Source of the DNA: Marthasterias glacialis
Lineage: Eukaryota > Echinodermata > Asteroidea > Forcipulatida > Asteriidae
Direction of reading: 5' to 3'
Length of the DNA stretch: 64,000 nt
Assembly (NCBI GenBank): GCA_911728455.2
Contig: OU452233.1
Coordinates: 16,491,587 to 16,555,586, forward strand
A model generated the notes under the pieces. That model was not told the origin of the DNA and did not search any database. It saw only the letters and a program-made list of their open reading frames with translations. The position numbers and the translations under genes were made by a program. Each line of letters starts with the position of its first letter. Within the stretch, counting starts at the first letter, position 1. Positions 22,691 to 35,799 of the stretch are shown here, in pieces.

Positions 22691-23305
22691 ATAGTTTACA
22701 TAATACTCATTTGTAAACATGTATAATTAGTATAATATGCACATAATGAACATAAAGCAGTCCAGGAAAGAAAAAAAAAACCGGCGTACATCACCTCGTT
22801 ATATTCCTCAAGTTCCATCAACTTTTCAGTCATGGGTTAAAGATTTTTATTGAAATTTTCCCAGCTTGTCACATTTTCCAATTAAATATAATGTTTTGTT
22901 TACTAATTTGATAATTACGTATATTCCTTTGATGATTACTACAAGAAAATGCAAAAATAAAATAATAACTTCATGCAATAAAATCCTTCAGATTGTTACA
23001 ACTTTATCACTGATGTAGCGCACATTAACTTCCCGACCTAATGTGCATATGGCTTCCTATTGGTCACTATTCCAATTTCAACCATTGAAGATTTCGGTTA
23101 ATTGCTGACCCAATGTGATTGGTTGCTGGATAACCAATCATATTGGTTACTATTGACCAATGAATTGGTTAAAGGATTGGTTTATTGTTAAACTAATGTG
23201 ATTGGTTGGTAGACAACCAACGTATTGGTCACTATTATCCAATGGTTGAAAATAACCAATATTGGGTCAACCAATATAGATTGGTAGTTTTTTTATGGTG
23301 TATGC
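21836..23305. mobile_element. TTGGTT/AACCAA-array element inserted in unit A
   Basis: The ends are TACACCCTAAAAAC and, reversed, TACACCATAAAAAAAC. Units B and C lack it at the same point (GACCGTACGATTCTATG), which fixes it as an insertion. Both ends carry dense AACCAAT/ATTGGTT words (21852-21990; 23085-23290), with a third cluster at 22420-22515. The middle is AT-rich with an (AAAT)n run (22653-22694) and no ORF. A second element is nested at 21988-22421. Confidence 0.75.
21988..22421. mobile_element. Nested MITE with CTAGGGCGTGTTTTGGCGAC ends
   Basis: The left end, CTAGGGCGTGTTTTGGCGAC then TTCGACCAGAAACAAG, is mirrored at 22377-22421 by the reverse complement (CTTGTTCTTGTCGAGGTCGC, CAAAACACGCCCTAG). 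The arms are about 45 bp. It interrupts the AACCAAT array on both sides (AACCAAT before, ATTGGT after), so it inserted later than the surrounding element. Confidence 0.75.
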
Positions 23306-24426
23306 TTCTATGTATAGAGTGTGGTTCTGCTGGTTGCATATACAGGGGCAAATGTATGTCTTTTAAATCACTACTCACTAATTACAACACACTGTGTGTG
23401 TTTTATTGCATGAACAACTCTTACAAAGGATTGAAGAGCAATTTCAAGCAGCACAATTTTAAGAGATTTAAAGGCAATGTGTCCCTTTATTCAACATGTT
23501 GTCAAATTGCCAATACACGCTAAATATAGGGCTATATACAAATATTAAAAAAACGAAATTAACGTGCCTGGATGACCCCATTTTCAGGAAATATTCACAG
23601 GTTGGATTTAACGATGCATGAGAGAAACTCTCACTTTGAAAGCATTGCATCTATATCGCATCGCCCTTTGATATAATTTTGTATGGATCATTGACATTCA
23701 CGTTATATACGGACATTGCTTAATACGGGATTGTTATAACAACAACTCTGACGACAGCTGTTAGTATACGTTGCAAGTTTTCATGTTTGTTTAATTCGGG
23801 CTATACCCTAATATTTATAACTATATTCCTCTTGGAAAAGGCATTACATCTATCTTGCAAATAATCACAATTCAGTCGAGAATAATATTTTGCTTTTTAG
23901 GGATACGAGCCCCGACGATGTACATAAAATATACCAGTTGTGAAATACTCTCTGCATAAAAATTGTAAAGTCAAATTTCAGAAATACATTGTTTCGAATG
24001 TCCAATAAGAAAATTAAAAAACACACAAATTATTGCACATGGTGGCAATTACAAATGCAACACGCTGAAAAATATGTTCCCTTTTATTGCCAATATTTTA
24101 AAAACTAAAAATGACACCTGAAAGTAATAATTATATACAATATTTGCTAGCAAACATATGGCTAACCATGCGTGTTTTAGACCCTTGAGCTGTGGTATAT
24201 ACACGCGTAATCCTTGATTCACACTTTTTCATACATCCTTTGTGCTGTTTCAGAAACGTTGGTGTTGAATTTTTCATTATACTTTATGCTTAGTACATAT
24301 GTGTCAAACCGAAGACCGAAGACCGGTTCCTCAAAGTGTTACTATACCCCCAATTATCTGCCAAACGGGGTGTGAATTTACAAAGAAGGGTGTGAGGTCT
24401 ATGGCCAACCACCCCTCCCTCTCTGT

Positions 24427-25856
<1,430 letters not shown>

Positions 25857-25974
25857 TTTTTTTTGTTAGACTAGAACAATGCTATACCTGTACGTGAACC
25901 GCGGATGTCTTCCACCACGAATGAAAAAACAATTGAGCTACCGAGAACTATGAATCAAACATGGCCGTGCGGAA

Positions 25975-25987
25975 TTTTATATAAAAC
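25975..25987 (-). promoter_or_regulatory. TATA box of DUF3431 copy A
   Basis: GTTTTATATAAAA on the gene strand, about 120 bp before the ATG and within a block conserved among the units. Copy B keeps it unchanged (30043-30055). In copy C the same spot reads GTTTGGTTTAAACTTCC, so the TATA core is lost. Confidence 0.5.
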
Positions 25988-26514
25988 ACAACCACAGTGC
26001 GGTGCATTGTTCGGGAACCCACTTCCACTGTGCTCTATACGGCAGTATCGTCATCATCATCACAATCAGTCTGTATTTACACCTGTTGGTGGAAGCCCTC
26101 CTCTAACAATGTCCATTCTCTTCAAAGGCTATACAGTCCTAAAGTATTATCATACAAAACCATATGGGGCATTTATAATGTGATATTGTTTTGTGCTAGT
26201 GTTATGGATCAAAACTGCTGCATCGCTTACATCGAAGGTCGTTGTAAATCATGAATATTCATCTCGTTTGTTGGACAACAATATATTAACATATCATTTG
26301 AACAGGAAAAAGCGTCAAAAATCGTGTCACCACTATGCATAACAGTAGTGCAAAAATCAAACATTTACACAAATGACTTCAAATCAAGCTATGGGCTGGT
26401 TGTTGTTGTTTTTTGAAAAAGTAATCTCTTATAATAGACTTAGACACACCATTAACATGATTACTCAATATTCTTTATACAAAAATTCCACCGTGTTTTT
26501 ATTACCCTAGGTCT

Positions 26515-26940
26515 GTCTGGGTAATATTGGCCAATGACTATAGAAAGGCCCTTTTTAGACTACAAAAAAGACCTGCCTTGATTGTTGAAAATAACCACTC
26601 TCATGGTGAAGACAGTTATTTCAAAATGCACTTTCCTAGCCAGACATTGGAACAAAGAAGGAATTTTTTGTAGCCTGTCTCAATATGTATAAAGGTGTTC
26701 ATGGACTAGCGCCTGAGTCGTCTTTGTGACAACATTGAAATGTGTTTTGATAAGCACGGGTTTAAGACAAAGGACGCCGATTCTCTGAATGTTGTTGTAC
26801 CTGAACCAAATGTTGAATGTTTAATTTTAAGCAATCTCTTTGTTACGCTGGTGCTATTGTTTGGAAATAATACCCTCTCGTGTCCAGAATGCCTCATCTA
26901 TTATTAGTTTAAAAAATATTTACAAGAAGGTGTATTTCAA
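26515..26940 (+). mobile_element. LINE 3' fragment in unit A
   Basis: The plus strand reads as the C-terminal end of a reverse transcriptase: RKALFRLQKRPALIVENN, QTLEQRRNFFVACLNMYK, VHGLAPESS, then SLCYAGAIVW and SRVQNASSI in shifted frames. It is 5'-truncated and decayed. Orthologous copies sit at 30585-31010 and 35278-35710, so it was present before the gene unit was duplicated. Confidence 0.75.
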
Positions 26941-28580
26941 GTTATCCTTTCTCGTGTTCCCATCTCTCTAATTATGGTAGGATAATACTGTACGTACATT
27001 TATAATGCGCCATGTTTGTCCTATTCCCACAACTGCACAATTTCACGATTGCTTTATATTTGAACGACTTTTTGTTCAAAAAGTACGTAGAAATAAGTAA
27101 AATCCGATGAGAATAATTTGCACAGACACCAACCTTCATTTGGCGCTGCGGTTCGTATTTTCAAACCACTTAGAAAAAATGCTCGCTGTGACGCATGATT
27201 TGGCGGCGCAACGTAGCCTAGTATCCAGTCAGTATTAATTTAAAGGGACGCGTTGCCTTCGGAGTGAGCGCTTTGGGGCTATAAAAAGCGTTTGTTATGA
27301 AATATTTTAAAAGTAGAATATAATGATTCGCAAAATATCCCTTGATGATTGTGTGTTTTCGTCTAATTTCGGGCCAGAACAGGGTCCGCCTTTTTGTATA
27401 ACAAATTTTTTGACCCCACAAAATGGCGGACCGTACGATTCTATGTATAGTGAGGTTCCGCTGGTTGTATTTCCAGAGGCAAATGTATGTTTTTTGAATC
27501 ACAACTCACTAATTACAACACACTGTGGGTGTTTTATTGCATGAACAACTCTTACAAAGGATTGAAGAGCAATTTCAAGCAGCACAATTTTAAGAGATTT
27601 AAAGGCAATGTGTCCCTTTATTCAACATGTTGTCAAATTGCCAATACACGCTAAATATAGGGCTATATACAAATATTAAAAAAAACGAAATTAACGTGCC
27701 TGGATGACCCCATTTTCAGGAAATATTCACAGGTTGGATTAACGATGCATGAGAGAAACTCTCACTTTGAAAGCATTGCATCTATATCGCATCGCCCTTT
27801 GATATAATTTTGTATCGATCATTATACATTCACGTTATATACGGACATTGCTTAATACGGGATTGTTATAACAACAACTCTGACGACAGCTGTTAGTATA
27901 CGTTGCAAGTTTTCATGTTTGTTTAATTCGGGCTATACCATAATATTTATAACTATATTCCTCTTGGAAAAGGCATTACATCTATCTTGCAAATAATCAC
28001 AATTCAGTCGAGAATAATATTTTGCTTTTTAGGGATACGAGCCCCGACGATTTACATACAGTATATCAGTTGTGAGTTACATACAGTAGGCCCTATATCA
28101 GCTGCATAAAAATTGTAAAGTCAAATTTCAGAAATACATTGTTTCGAATGTCCAATAAGAAAATTAAAAAACACACAAATAATTGCACATGGTGGCAGTT
28201 ACAAATACAACACGCTGAAAAATATTTTCCCTTTTATTGCCAATATTTTGAAAACTAAAAATGACACCTGAAAGTACTAATTGAATACAATATTTGCAAG
28301 CAAACATATGGCTAACAATGCGTGTTTTAGACCCTTGAGCTGTGGTATATACACACGTAATCCTTTGATTCACACTATTTCCTACATCCTTTGAGCTGTT
28401 TCAGAAACGTTGGTTTTGAATTTCTCATTAAACTCTATATGCTTAGTACGTATGTGTCAAACCGAAGACCGAAGACCGGTTCCTCAAAATGTTACTATAC
28501 CCCCAATTATCTGCCAAACCGGGGTGTGAATTTACAAAGATGGGTGTGAGGTCTATGGCCAACCACCCCTCCCTCTCTGT

Positions 28581-29266
28581 TTAGCAATTGACAATAGTGC
28601 GCCATAATCTTTCCAAATAGTGAGCTTCCTCTGGGTTCACGTGATCATCTAAATATGAAATCAATTTTTGATAAAACTTCTTTGGATGCTTTTGGAGACA
28701 TCGCTTGGTCGCTGAGAAACATCCCGCTAAGCAACACTTTTCGAACTGTGGTGGCGCTCTTCCGAACACTGTGTGATAAAATTCTCCAAGTGTCCCAATT
28801 TTAGCAGGCCGCATGATACCACGATCGTATTCATCTTTCCATTTGCCAAGATGTTTGATTGGTCCCCAGTCGATGTTGCTATGTATGATGCACGGGATTC
28901 CATCCCATGCTTTGTCGAGAAAATCAATCGGCGTTGGAAAGCAAAAATTTGGAGCGTGATCCCTTAATTCCCCTTGAAGGAATACCGTAATAATTGCGAG
29001 GTTGTCATAATTATTGATAATGTGATAGAGGTAGGTATGGCTCTCCCGTCCAACGTTGGGTACTTCCTCCCAGCGGTTGACCCTAAATGACGGTTTGAAA
29101 CTTCTGTCGTGACCTTTATCGTACACGCTACAATACTTAGCAACAGGTCTCAACCAATCGAGCTTCTCCTTGTAGTGAGCTATGACGAATTCAAATGGCA
29201 TCGGACGGGCATTTCCTTAAAAAATGAGAAGTAGAAAAATAAGACAATATATTAAACAACTTTTAG

Positions 29267-29323
<57 letters not shown>

Positions 29324-29925
29324 AAACAACAACAACAACAACAACAACAGCAGCATAAACAACAGATATTTCAATTTGTAATGTTTTTTATATTTTAATT
29401 TGTTCAGCCAATCCATGCACGGTCTCACTCTTGTATTGTCCTGTGCCTGTTTGTTGTTTTGAAGTGCTGTCCCCCTCTCCAGGGAAAGGCGCAAAAGCTA
29501 TGCTTCACCTTTTCTCCTACATGTTGACATCATTGTATTTACAATCAATTCTCGTGTAGTCGTACTCATAATGTAAACTTAATTATAAGCATACATACTG
29601 TTAACCTGCTATACTAAGTTACTTCTGCTAAGAACAACTGTTGTAACATACCTTAAACATTTATATACTGTCACCGAGGATGTCAAAGTGAAATAAATGT
29701 CGTAATGATTTGAATTAAAAATTGAAATTATGTTCTGATCATCTTAAGACTGATACTAGTGTTTAGAACTCGCTTACCGTTTTCAACCAATTTAGCTCTC
29801 ACTGGATCCAAATTCACAGAAAGTTGACCCATGTGGTAAATCATGTAGATAATCACTAGGCCCCCACATAGGCCTACTGAAACAGCACAGGCACAGTAGT
29901 ATACAAATCTTGAGCCAGTGTACAT
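28581..29925 (-). CDS. DUF3431 type II membrane protein, copy B (260 aa, 2 exons)
   Basis: Exons 29778-29925 (148 nt) and 28581-29215 (635 nt), joined in phase 1 with the same splice sites as copy A. The signal anchor reads CACAVSVGLCGGLVIIYMIY; the domain starts with FVIAHYKEKLDWLRPVAKYC and includes VGRESHTYLYHIINNYDN, LQGELRDHAPNFCFP and ERLWRTIVNC. Intact, with no stop or frameshift. It differs from copy C at about six domain positions and from copy A at about ten. It has its own TATA box (30043-30055) and AATAAA (28233-28238). Function inferred as a secretory-pathway enzyme only from topology and family; substrate unknown. Confidence 0.85.
29267..29352. repeat. Interrupted (AAC)n in the intron of copy B
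   Basis: About 86 bp of AAC triplets with several substitutions, starting about 52 nt upstream (in the transcript sense) of the 3' splice site. Confidence 0.9.
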
Positions 29926-30042
29926 TTTTTTTGTTAGACTAGAACAATGCTATACCTGTACGTGAACCGCGGATGTCTTCCACCACGAATGAACAAACAA
30001 TTGAGCTACTGAGAAATATGAATCAAACATGGCCGTGCGGAA

Positions 30043-30055
30043 TTTTATATAAAAC
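30043..30055 (-). promoter_or_regulatory. TATA box of DUF3431 copy B
   Basis: Same sequence and distance from the ATG as in copy A. Confidence 0.5.
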
Positions 30056-30584
30056 ACAACCACAGTGCGGTGCATTGTTCGGGAACCCACTTCCACTGTG
30101 CTCTATACGGCAGTATTGTCATCATCATCACAATCAGACTGTATTTATACCTGTTGGTGGAAGCCCTCCTCTAACAATGTCCATTCTCTTCAAAGGCTAT
30201 ACAGTCCTAAAGTATTATCATACAAAACCATATGGGGCATTTATAATGTGCTTTTGTTTTGTGCTAGTGTTATGGATCAAAACTGCTGCATCGCTTTCAT
30301 TGAAGGTCGTTGTAAATCATGAATATTCATCTCGTTTGTTGGACAGCAATAATATATCATTTGAACAGGAAAAAGCGTCAAAAATCGTGTCACCACTATG
30401 CATAACAGTAGTGCAAAGATCAAACATTTACACAAATGACTTCAAATCAAGCTATGGGCTGGTTATTGTTTTTTTTTTCGAAAAAATAATCTCTTATAGT
30501 AGACTTAGACACACCATTAACATGATTACTCAATATTTTTTATTAAAAAAATTCCACCGTGTTTTTATTACGCTAGGTCTGTCT

Positions 30585-31010
30585 GGGTAATATTGGTCAG
30601 TGACTATAGAAAGGCCCTTTTTAGACTACAAAAAAGACCTGCCTTGATTGTTGAAAATAACTCCACTTTCGTGATGAAGACAGTTATTTCAAAATGCACT
30701 TTCCTGGCCAGACTTTGGAACAAAGAAGGAATTTTTTTGTAGACTGTCTTAATATGTATAAATGTGTTCATGGACTAGCGCCTGAGTCGTCTTTGTGACA
30801 ACATTGAAATGAGTTTTGATAAGCACGGGTTTAAGACAAAGGATGCCGATTCTCTGAATGTTGTTGTACCTGAACCAAATGTTGAATGTTTAATTTTAAG
30901 CAATCTCTTTGTTACGCTGGTGCTATTGTTTGGAAATAATACCCTCTCGTGTCCAGAATGCCTCATCTATTATTAGTTTAAAAAATATTTACAAGAAGGT
31001 GTATTTCAAG
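30585..31010 (+). mobile_element. LINE 3' fragment in unit B
   Basis: Orthologous to 26515-26940, with scattered substitutions; same truncation point and same orientation relative to the gene. Confidence 0.75.
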
Positions 31011-31883
31011 TTATCCTTTCTCGTGTTCCCATCTCTCTAATTATGGTAGGATAATACTGTACGTACATTTATAATGCGCCATGTTTGTCATATTCCCACA
31101 ACTGCACAATTTCACGATTGCTTTATATTTGAATGACTTTTTGTTAAAAAAGTACGTAGAAATAAGTAAAATCCGATGAGAATAATTTGCATCGCCACCG
31201 CGCAACGTAGCCTAGTATCCAGTCAGTATTATTTTAAAGGGGCACGTTGCCTTCGGATTGGGCGCTTTTGGGCTATAACAAGCGTTTGTTATCAAATACT
31301 TTAAAAGTAGAATATAATGATTCGCATAAATATCCCTTGATGATTGTGTGTTTTAGTCTAATTTCGGGCCAGAACAGGGTCCGCCATTTTGTATAACCTA
31401 TTTTTGACCCCACAAAATGGCGGACCGTACGATTCTATGTATAGTGAGGTTCCGCTGGTTGTATTTCCAGAGGCAAATGTACGTTTTTTGAATCACTACT
31501 TTCATGAACAAGCAGCACAATTTTAAGAGATTTAAAGGCAATGTGTCCCTTTATTCAACATGTTGTCAAATTGCCAATACACTCTAAATATAGGGCTATA
31601 TACAAATATTAAAAAAGCGAAATTAACGTGCCTGGATGACCCCATTTTCAGGAAATATTCACAGGTTGGATTAACGATCGGATGAGAGAGGCTCTCACTT
31701 TGAAAGCATTGCAACTATATCGCATAGCCCTTTGATATAATTTTGTATCGATCATTATACATTCACATTAAATATGGACATTGCTTATCTTATGGGATTA
31801 GTAAACAACAACACTCTACCATCCTACTGACAGCTGTTACAGTTTATACGTTACAAGTTGTTACGTTTATTTAATTCGGGCTA

Positions 31884-32071
31884 TCGACCCTTTTCACCTG
31901 ACGTCATCATCACAATAGTCTTGGTTGCGCCATTTTGGTGGTCAATGTCACTGAGTTATTCAGTGAAGTGCGCATTTTTTAGGAGACGCGGCGTTTACAC
32001 GTAAACCTATTGACCACCAAAATGGTGAGCGTGGCGCAGTCTGCGCGTGGGACGTGCGTGCAAGGGGTCAA
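31884..32071. mobile_element. 188-bp inverted-repeat element, unit C only
   Basis: The termini TCGACCCTTTTCAC and GTGCAAGGGGTCAA pair imperfectly. Inner arms GCCATTTTGGTGGTCAAT (31930) and ATTGACCACCAAAATGG (32009) pair almost perfectly. Absent from the matching positions in units A and B. Confidence 0.7.
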
Positions 32072-32326
32072 TACCCTAATGACCATATTCCTCCTGGAAG
32101 AGGCATTACATCTATCTCTCTTGGTAATGCAAATAATCACAACTTTTTACTCAAGAATAATTTTGCTTTGTAGGGATACGAGCCCCCGACGATGTGAAAA
32201 CTACCGTATACTATTTGTACCCTATACCAAACCATGTAGTCTTTCTGATAATACATTAACATGTTCATTTTAACTACAATTATTCATTTCTAGTTATTTT
32301 TCAAATTTACAGATTAAAATTATTGG

Positions 32327-32463
32327 TTTGAAAAACAAGGGATAAAAAAAACACATTTCCCCTCCTCTTCGCCGGCCAGGTTTGAGGAACAAGGGATAGA
32401 AAATGTTATCCCCTCCTCTCCGACGGCTGGGTTTGAGGAACAAGGGATAGAAAATTCTATCCC
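32327..32463. repeat. 51-54 bp tandem repeat, 2.5 copies, unit C only
   Basis: The word TTTGAGGAACAAGGGATAGA recurs at 32327 (diverged), 32381 and 32432. Each copy is followed by a pyrimidine-rich CCCCTCCTC block. A minus-strand open frame crosses it with a repeated FYPLFLKP peptide, but no other gene evidence supports it. Confidence 0.75.
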
Positions 32464-33350
32464 ATCCATAAATACTGAAATTGTTAGCGCTCGATCCACA
32501 AACAAACATGTCGGGACAACCACATTGTTTTCTTCAAAGATTTCCCAACAATGAAGAATGCGCTGTCATTACTATGTGTGCATATTTTATTTTCGCATAT
32601 TATGATGCAATAATATTCTGGAGTAAAAAATGTGTCACATTTTGTAGCTCGGAAAAGGTATTAAATTAAAATACTGTAAAAAAATGTTTTTAAAGTGCAC
32701 CATTTTCTGAATTTATTTTTGTAGCATCAATTTATGAAGAAAAACAGCATGATTTTAACATTTTGAAAACAACTTCAAGAAATGTTGCTACAGATTACAA
32801 AAACAAGTGAAAAATGAAAAACTGTAGTTACAAATAAACGTGGAATGAACGTTTAATCTTTTGGATTAAATATGTCTTCAAAATGCACAAAATGTTGGAA
32901 TCAAATTTCAGAAATATACTGTTTCGAATTTGTATCAAGATAATTAAAAAAAAAAAAAAACATCAATTGCTGCACGTGATGGCAAATACCACACGCTGAG
33001 AAATGTTTTCCCTTTTATTGCCAATATTTTGAAAACTAAAAATGATACCTGAAAGTACATTATACAATATTTGCAAGCAAAATGGCTAACAGGCGTGTTT
33101 TAGACCCTTGAGCTGTGGTATATACACACGTAATCCTTTGATTCACACTATTTCCTACATCCTTTGAGCTGTTTCAGAAACGTTGGTGTTGAATTTCTCA
33201 TTAAACTCTATGCTTAGTACGTATGTGTCAAACCGAAGACCGAAGACCGGTTTCTCAAAATGTTACTATACCCCCAATTATCTGCCAAACGGGGTGTGAA
33301 TTTACAAAGAAGGGTGTGAGGTCTATGGTCAACCACCCCTCCCTCTCTGT

Positions 33351-34676
33351 TTAGCAATTGACAATAGTGCGCCATAATCTTTCCAAATAGTGAGCTTCCT
33401 CTGGGTTCACATGATCATCTAAAAATGAAATCAATTTTTGATAAAACTTTTTTGGATGCTTTTGGAGACATCGCTTGGTCGCTGAGAAACATCCCGCTAA
33501 GCAACACTTTTCGAACTGTGGTGGCGCTCTTCCGAACACTGTGCGATAAAATTCTCCAAGTGTCCCAATTTTAGCAGGCCGCATGATACCACGATCGTAT
33601 TCATCTTTCCATTTGCCAAGATGTTTGATTGGTCCCCAGTCGATGAGGTTGCTATGTATGATGCACGGGATTCCATCCCATGCTTTTTCGAGAAAATCAA
33701 TCGGCGTTGGAAAGCAAAAATTTGGAGCGTGATCCCTTAATTCCCCTTGAAGGAATACCGTAATAATTGCGAGGTTGTCATAATTATTGATAATGTGATA
33801 GAGGTATGTATGGCTCTCCCGTCCAACGTTGGGTACTTCCTCCCAGCGGTTGACCCTAAATGACGGTTTGAAACTTCTGTCGTGACCTTTATCGTACACG
33901 TGACAATACTTAGCAACAGGTCTCAACCAATCAAGCTTCTCCTTGTAGTGAGCTATGACGAATTCAAGTGGCATCGGACGGGCATTTCCTTAAAAAAAGA
34001 GAAGTAGAAAATTAGACAATGTATATTAAACAACTTAATCAACTTAATCAACAACAACAACAACAACAACAACAGCAGCAGCAGCAGAAGCAGCAACAAC
34101 AACAGCAGCAGAAACAACAGATATTTCAATCTGTAATGTTTTTTATATTTTAATTTGTTCAGCCAATCCATGCACGGTCTCACTCTTGTATTGTCCTGTG
34201 CTTGTTTGTAGTTTTGAAGTGCTGTCCCCCTCTCCAGGGAAAGGTGCAAAAGCTATGCTTCACCTTTTCTCCTACATGTTGACATCATTGTATTTACAAT
34301 CAATTCTCGTGTAGTCGTACTCATAATGTAAACTTAATTATATGCATACATACTGTTAACCTGCTATACTTATTTATGCTAAGACCAACTGTTGTAACAT
34401 ACCTTAAACATTTATATACTGTCACTGAGGATGTCAAAGTGAAATAAATGTCGTAATGAATTGAATGAAAAATTGAAATAATGTTCTGATCATCTTTAGA
34501 TTGAAACTAGTGTTTAGTACTCCCTTACCGTTAACAACCAAGTTAGCTCTCACTGGATCCAAATTCACAGAAAGTTGACCCATGTGGTAAATCATGTAGA
34601 TAATCACTAGGCCCCCACATATGCCAACTGAAACAGCACAGGCACAGTAGTGTACAAATCTTGAGCCAGTGTACAT
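33351..34676 (-). CDS. DUF3431 type II membrane protein, copy C (261 aa, 2 exons)
   Basis: Exons 34529-34676 (148 nt) and 33351-33988 (638 nt), phase 1 junction. Intact. The signal anchor is CACAVSVGICGGLVIIYMIY. The domain is as in copy B, with one inserted residue (HSNLIDWG against HSNIDWG), CHVYD for CSVYD and EFYRT for EFYHT. The AATAAA at 33014-33019 is conserved. The TATA box seen upstream of A and B is mutated here, so its transcription may differ although its coding frame has been kept. Confidence 0.85.
34049..34120. repeat. Impure AAC/CAG repeat in the intron of copy C
   Basis: About 70 bp of mixed CAA and CAG triplets, about 60 nt upstream of the 3' splice site. Confidence 0.85.
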
Positions 34677-35277
34677 TTTTTTGTTAGACTAGAATAATGC
34701 TATACCTGTACGTGAACCCCGAGGTCTTCCAATATGAATGAATGAACAATAACTGAGCTACCGAGAACTATGAATCAAACATGGCCGCGCGGAAGTTTAA
34801 ACCAAACACAACCACACAGCGCGGTGCATTGTTGCGGAACCCACTCCCACTGGGCTCTATACGGCAGTATCGTCATCATAATCGTCACAATCAGACTGTA
34901 TTTATACCTGTTGTTGGAAGCCCTCCTCTAACAATGTCCAATCTCTTCAAAGGCTATACAGTCCTAAAGTATCATTATTACATCATACAAAACCTTATGG
35001 GGCATTTATAATGTGTTATCGTTTTTGGTTCAAAGCTGTATTGCTTTCATCGAAAGTCGTTGTAATTCATGTATATTCACCACTATGCATAAACTATGCA
35101 CAACAGTAGTGCAAAGATCAAGCATTTACAATAACTTCAAATCATGCTATGAGCTGTACTATGAGCTGTTTTCCCCCTTTTTTTCGAAATACTAATCTCT
35201 TACTAGATTTAGAAGCACCATTAACAAGATTACTCAACATTCTTTACAAAAAAACATTCCATCGTGTTTTGATTACG

Positions 35278-35710
35278 CTAGTACTGTCTGGGTAATATTG
35301 TTCAATGATTATTAGAAAGGCCATTTTTAGACTAAAAAAAAGACCTGCCTTGATTGTTGCAAATAACTCCACTCTCATGGTGAAGACAGTTATTTTAAAA
35401 TGCACTTTCCTGGCCAGACTTTGGAACAAAGAAGGAATTTTTTTGTAGCCTGTCTTAATATGTATAAATGTGCTCATGGACTAGCGCCTGAGTCGTCTTT
35501 GTGACAACATTGAAATGTGTTTTGAAAGTCACGGGTTTAAGACAAAGGACGCCGATTCTCTGAATGTTGTTGTACCTGAACCAAATGTTGAATGTTTAAT
35601 TTTAAGCAATCTCTCTGTTACGCTGGTGCTATTGTTTGGAACAAAATACCTTCTCGCGTCCAGAATGCCTCATCTATTATTTTTTTAAAAAAATATTTAC
35701 AAGAAGCCTA
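35278..35710 (+). mobile_element. LINE 3' fragment in unit C
   Basis: Orthologous to those in units A and B; carries the LTLE/GLAPES and SVTLVLLF-region words with its own changes. Confidence 0.7.
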
Positions 35711-35799
35711 TTTCAAGTAATCCTTTCTCGCGTTCCCATCTCTCTTAATGCGTATGGTCGGATGGTAATAATGCTGTACATGTATAATGCGCTATGTGT

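Larger units (their letters stand above)
27045..31125. repeat. Tandem unit B (DUF3431 gene array)
   Basis: About 4.08 kb; the least interrupted of the three copies. It begins at GACTTTTTGTTCAAAAAG and carries the same order of parts as unit A. Confidence 0.85.
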
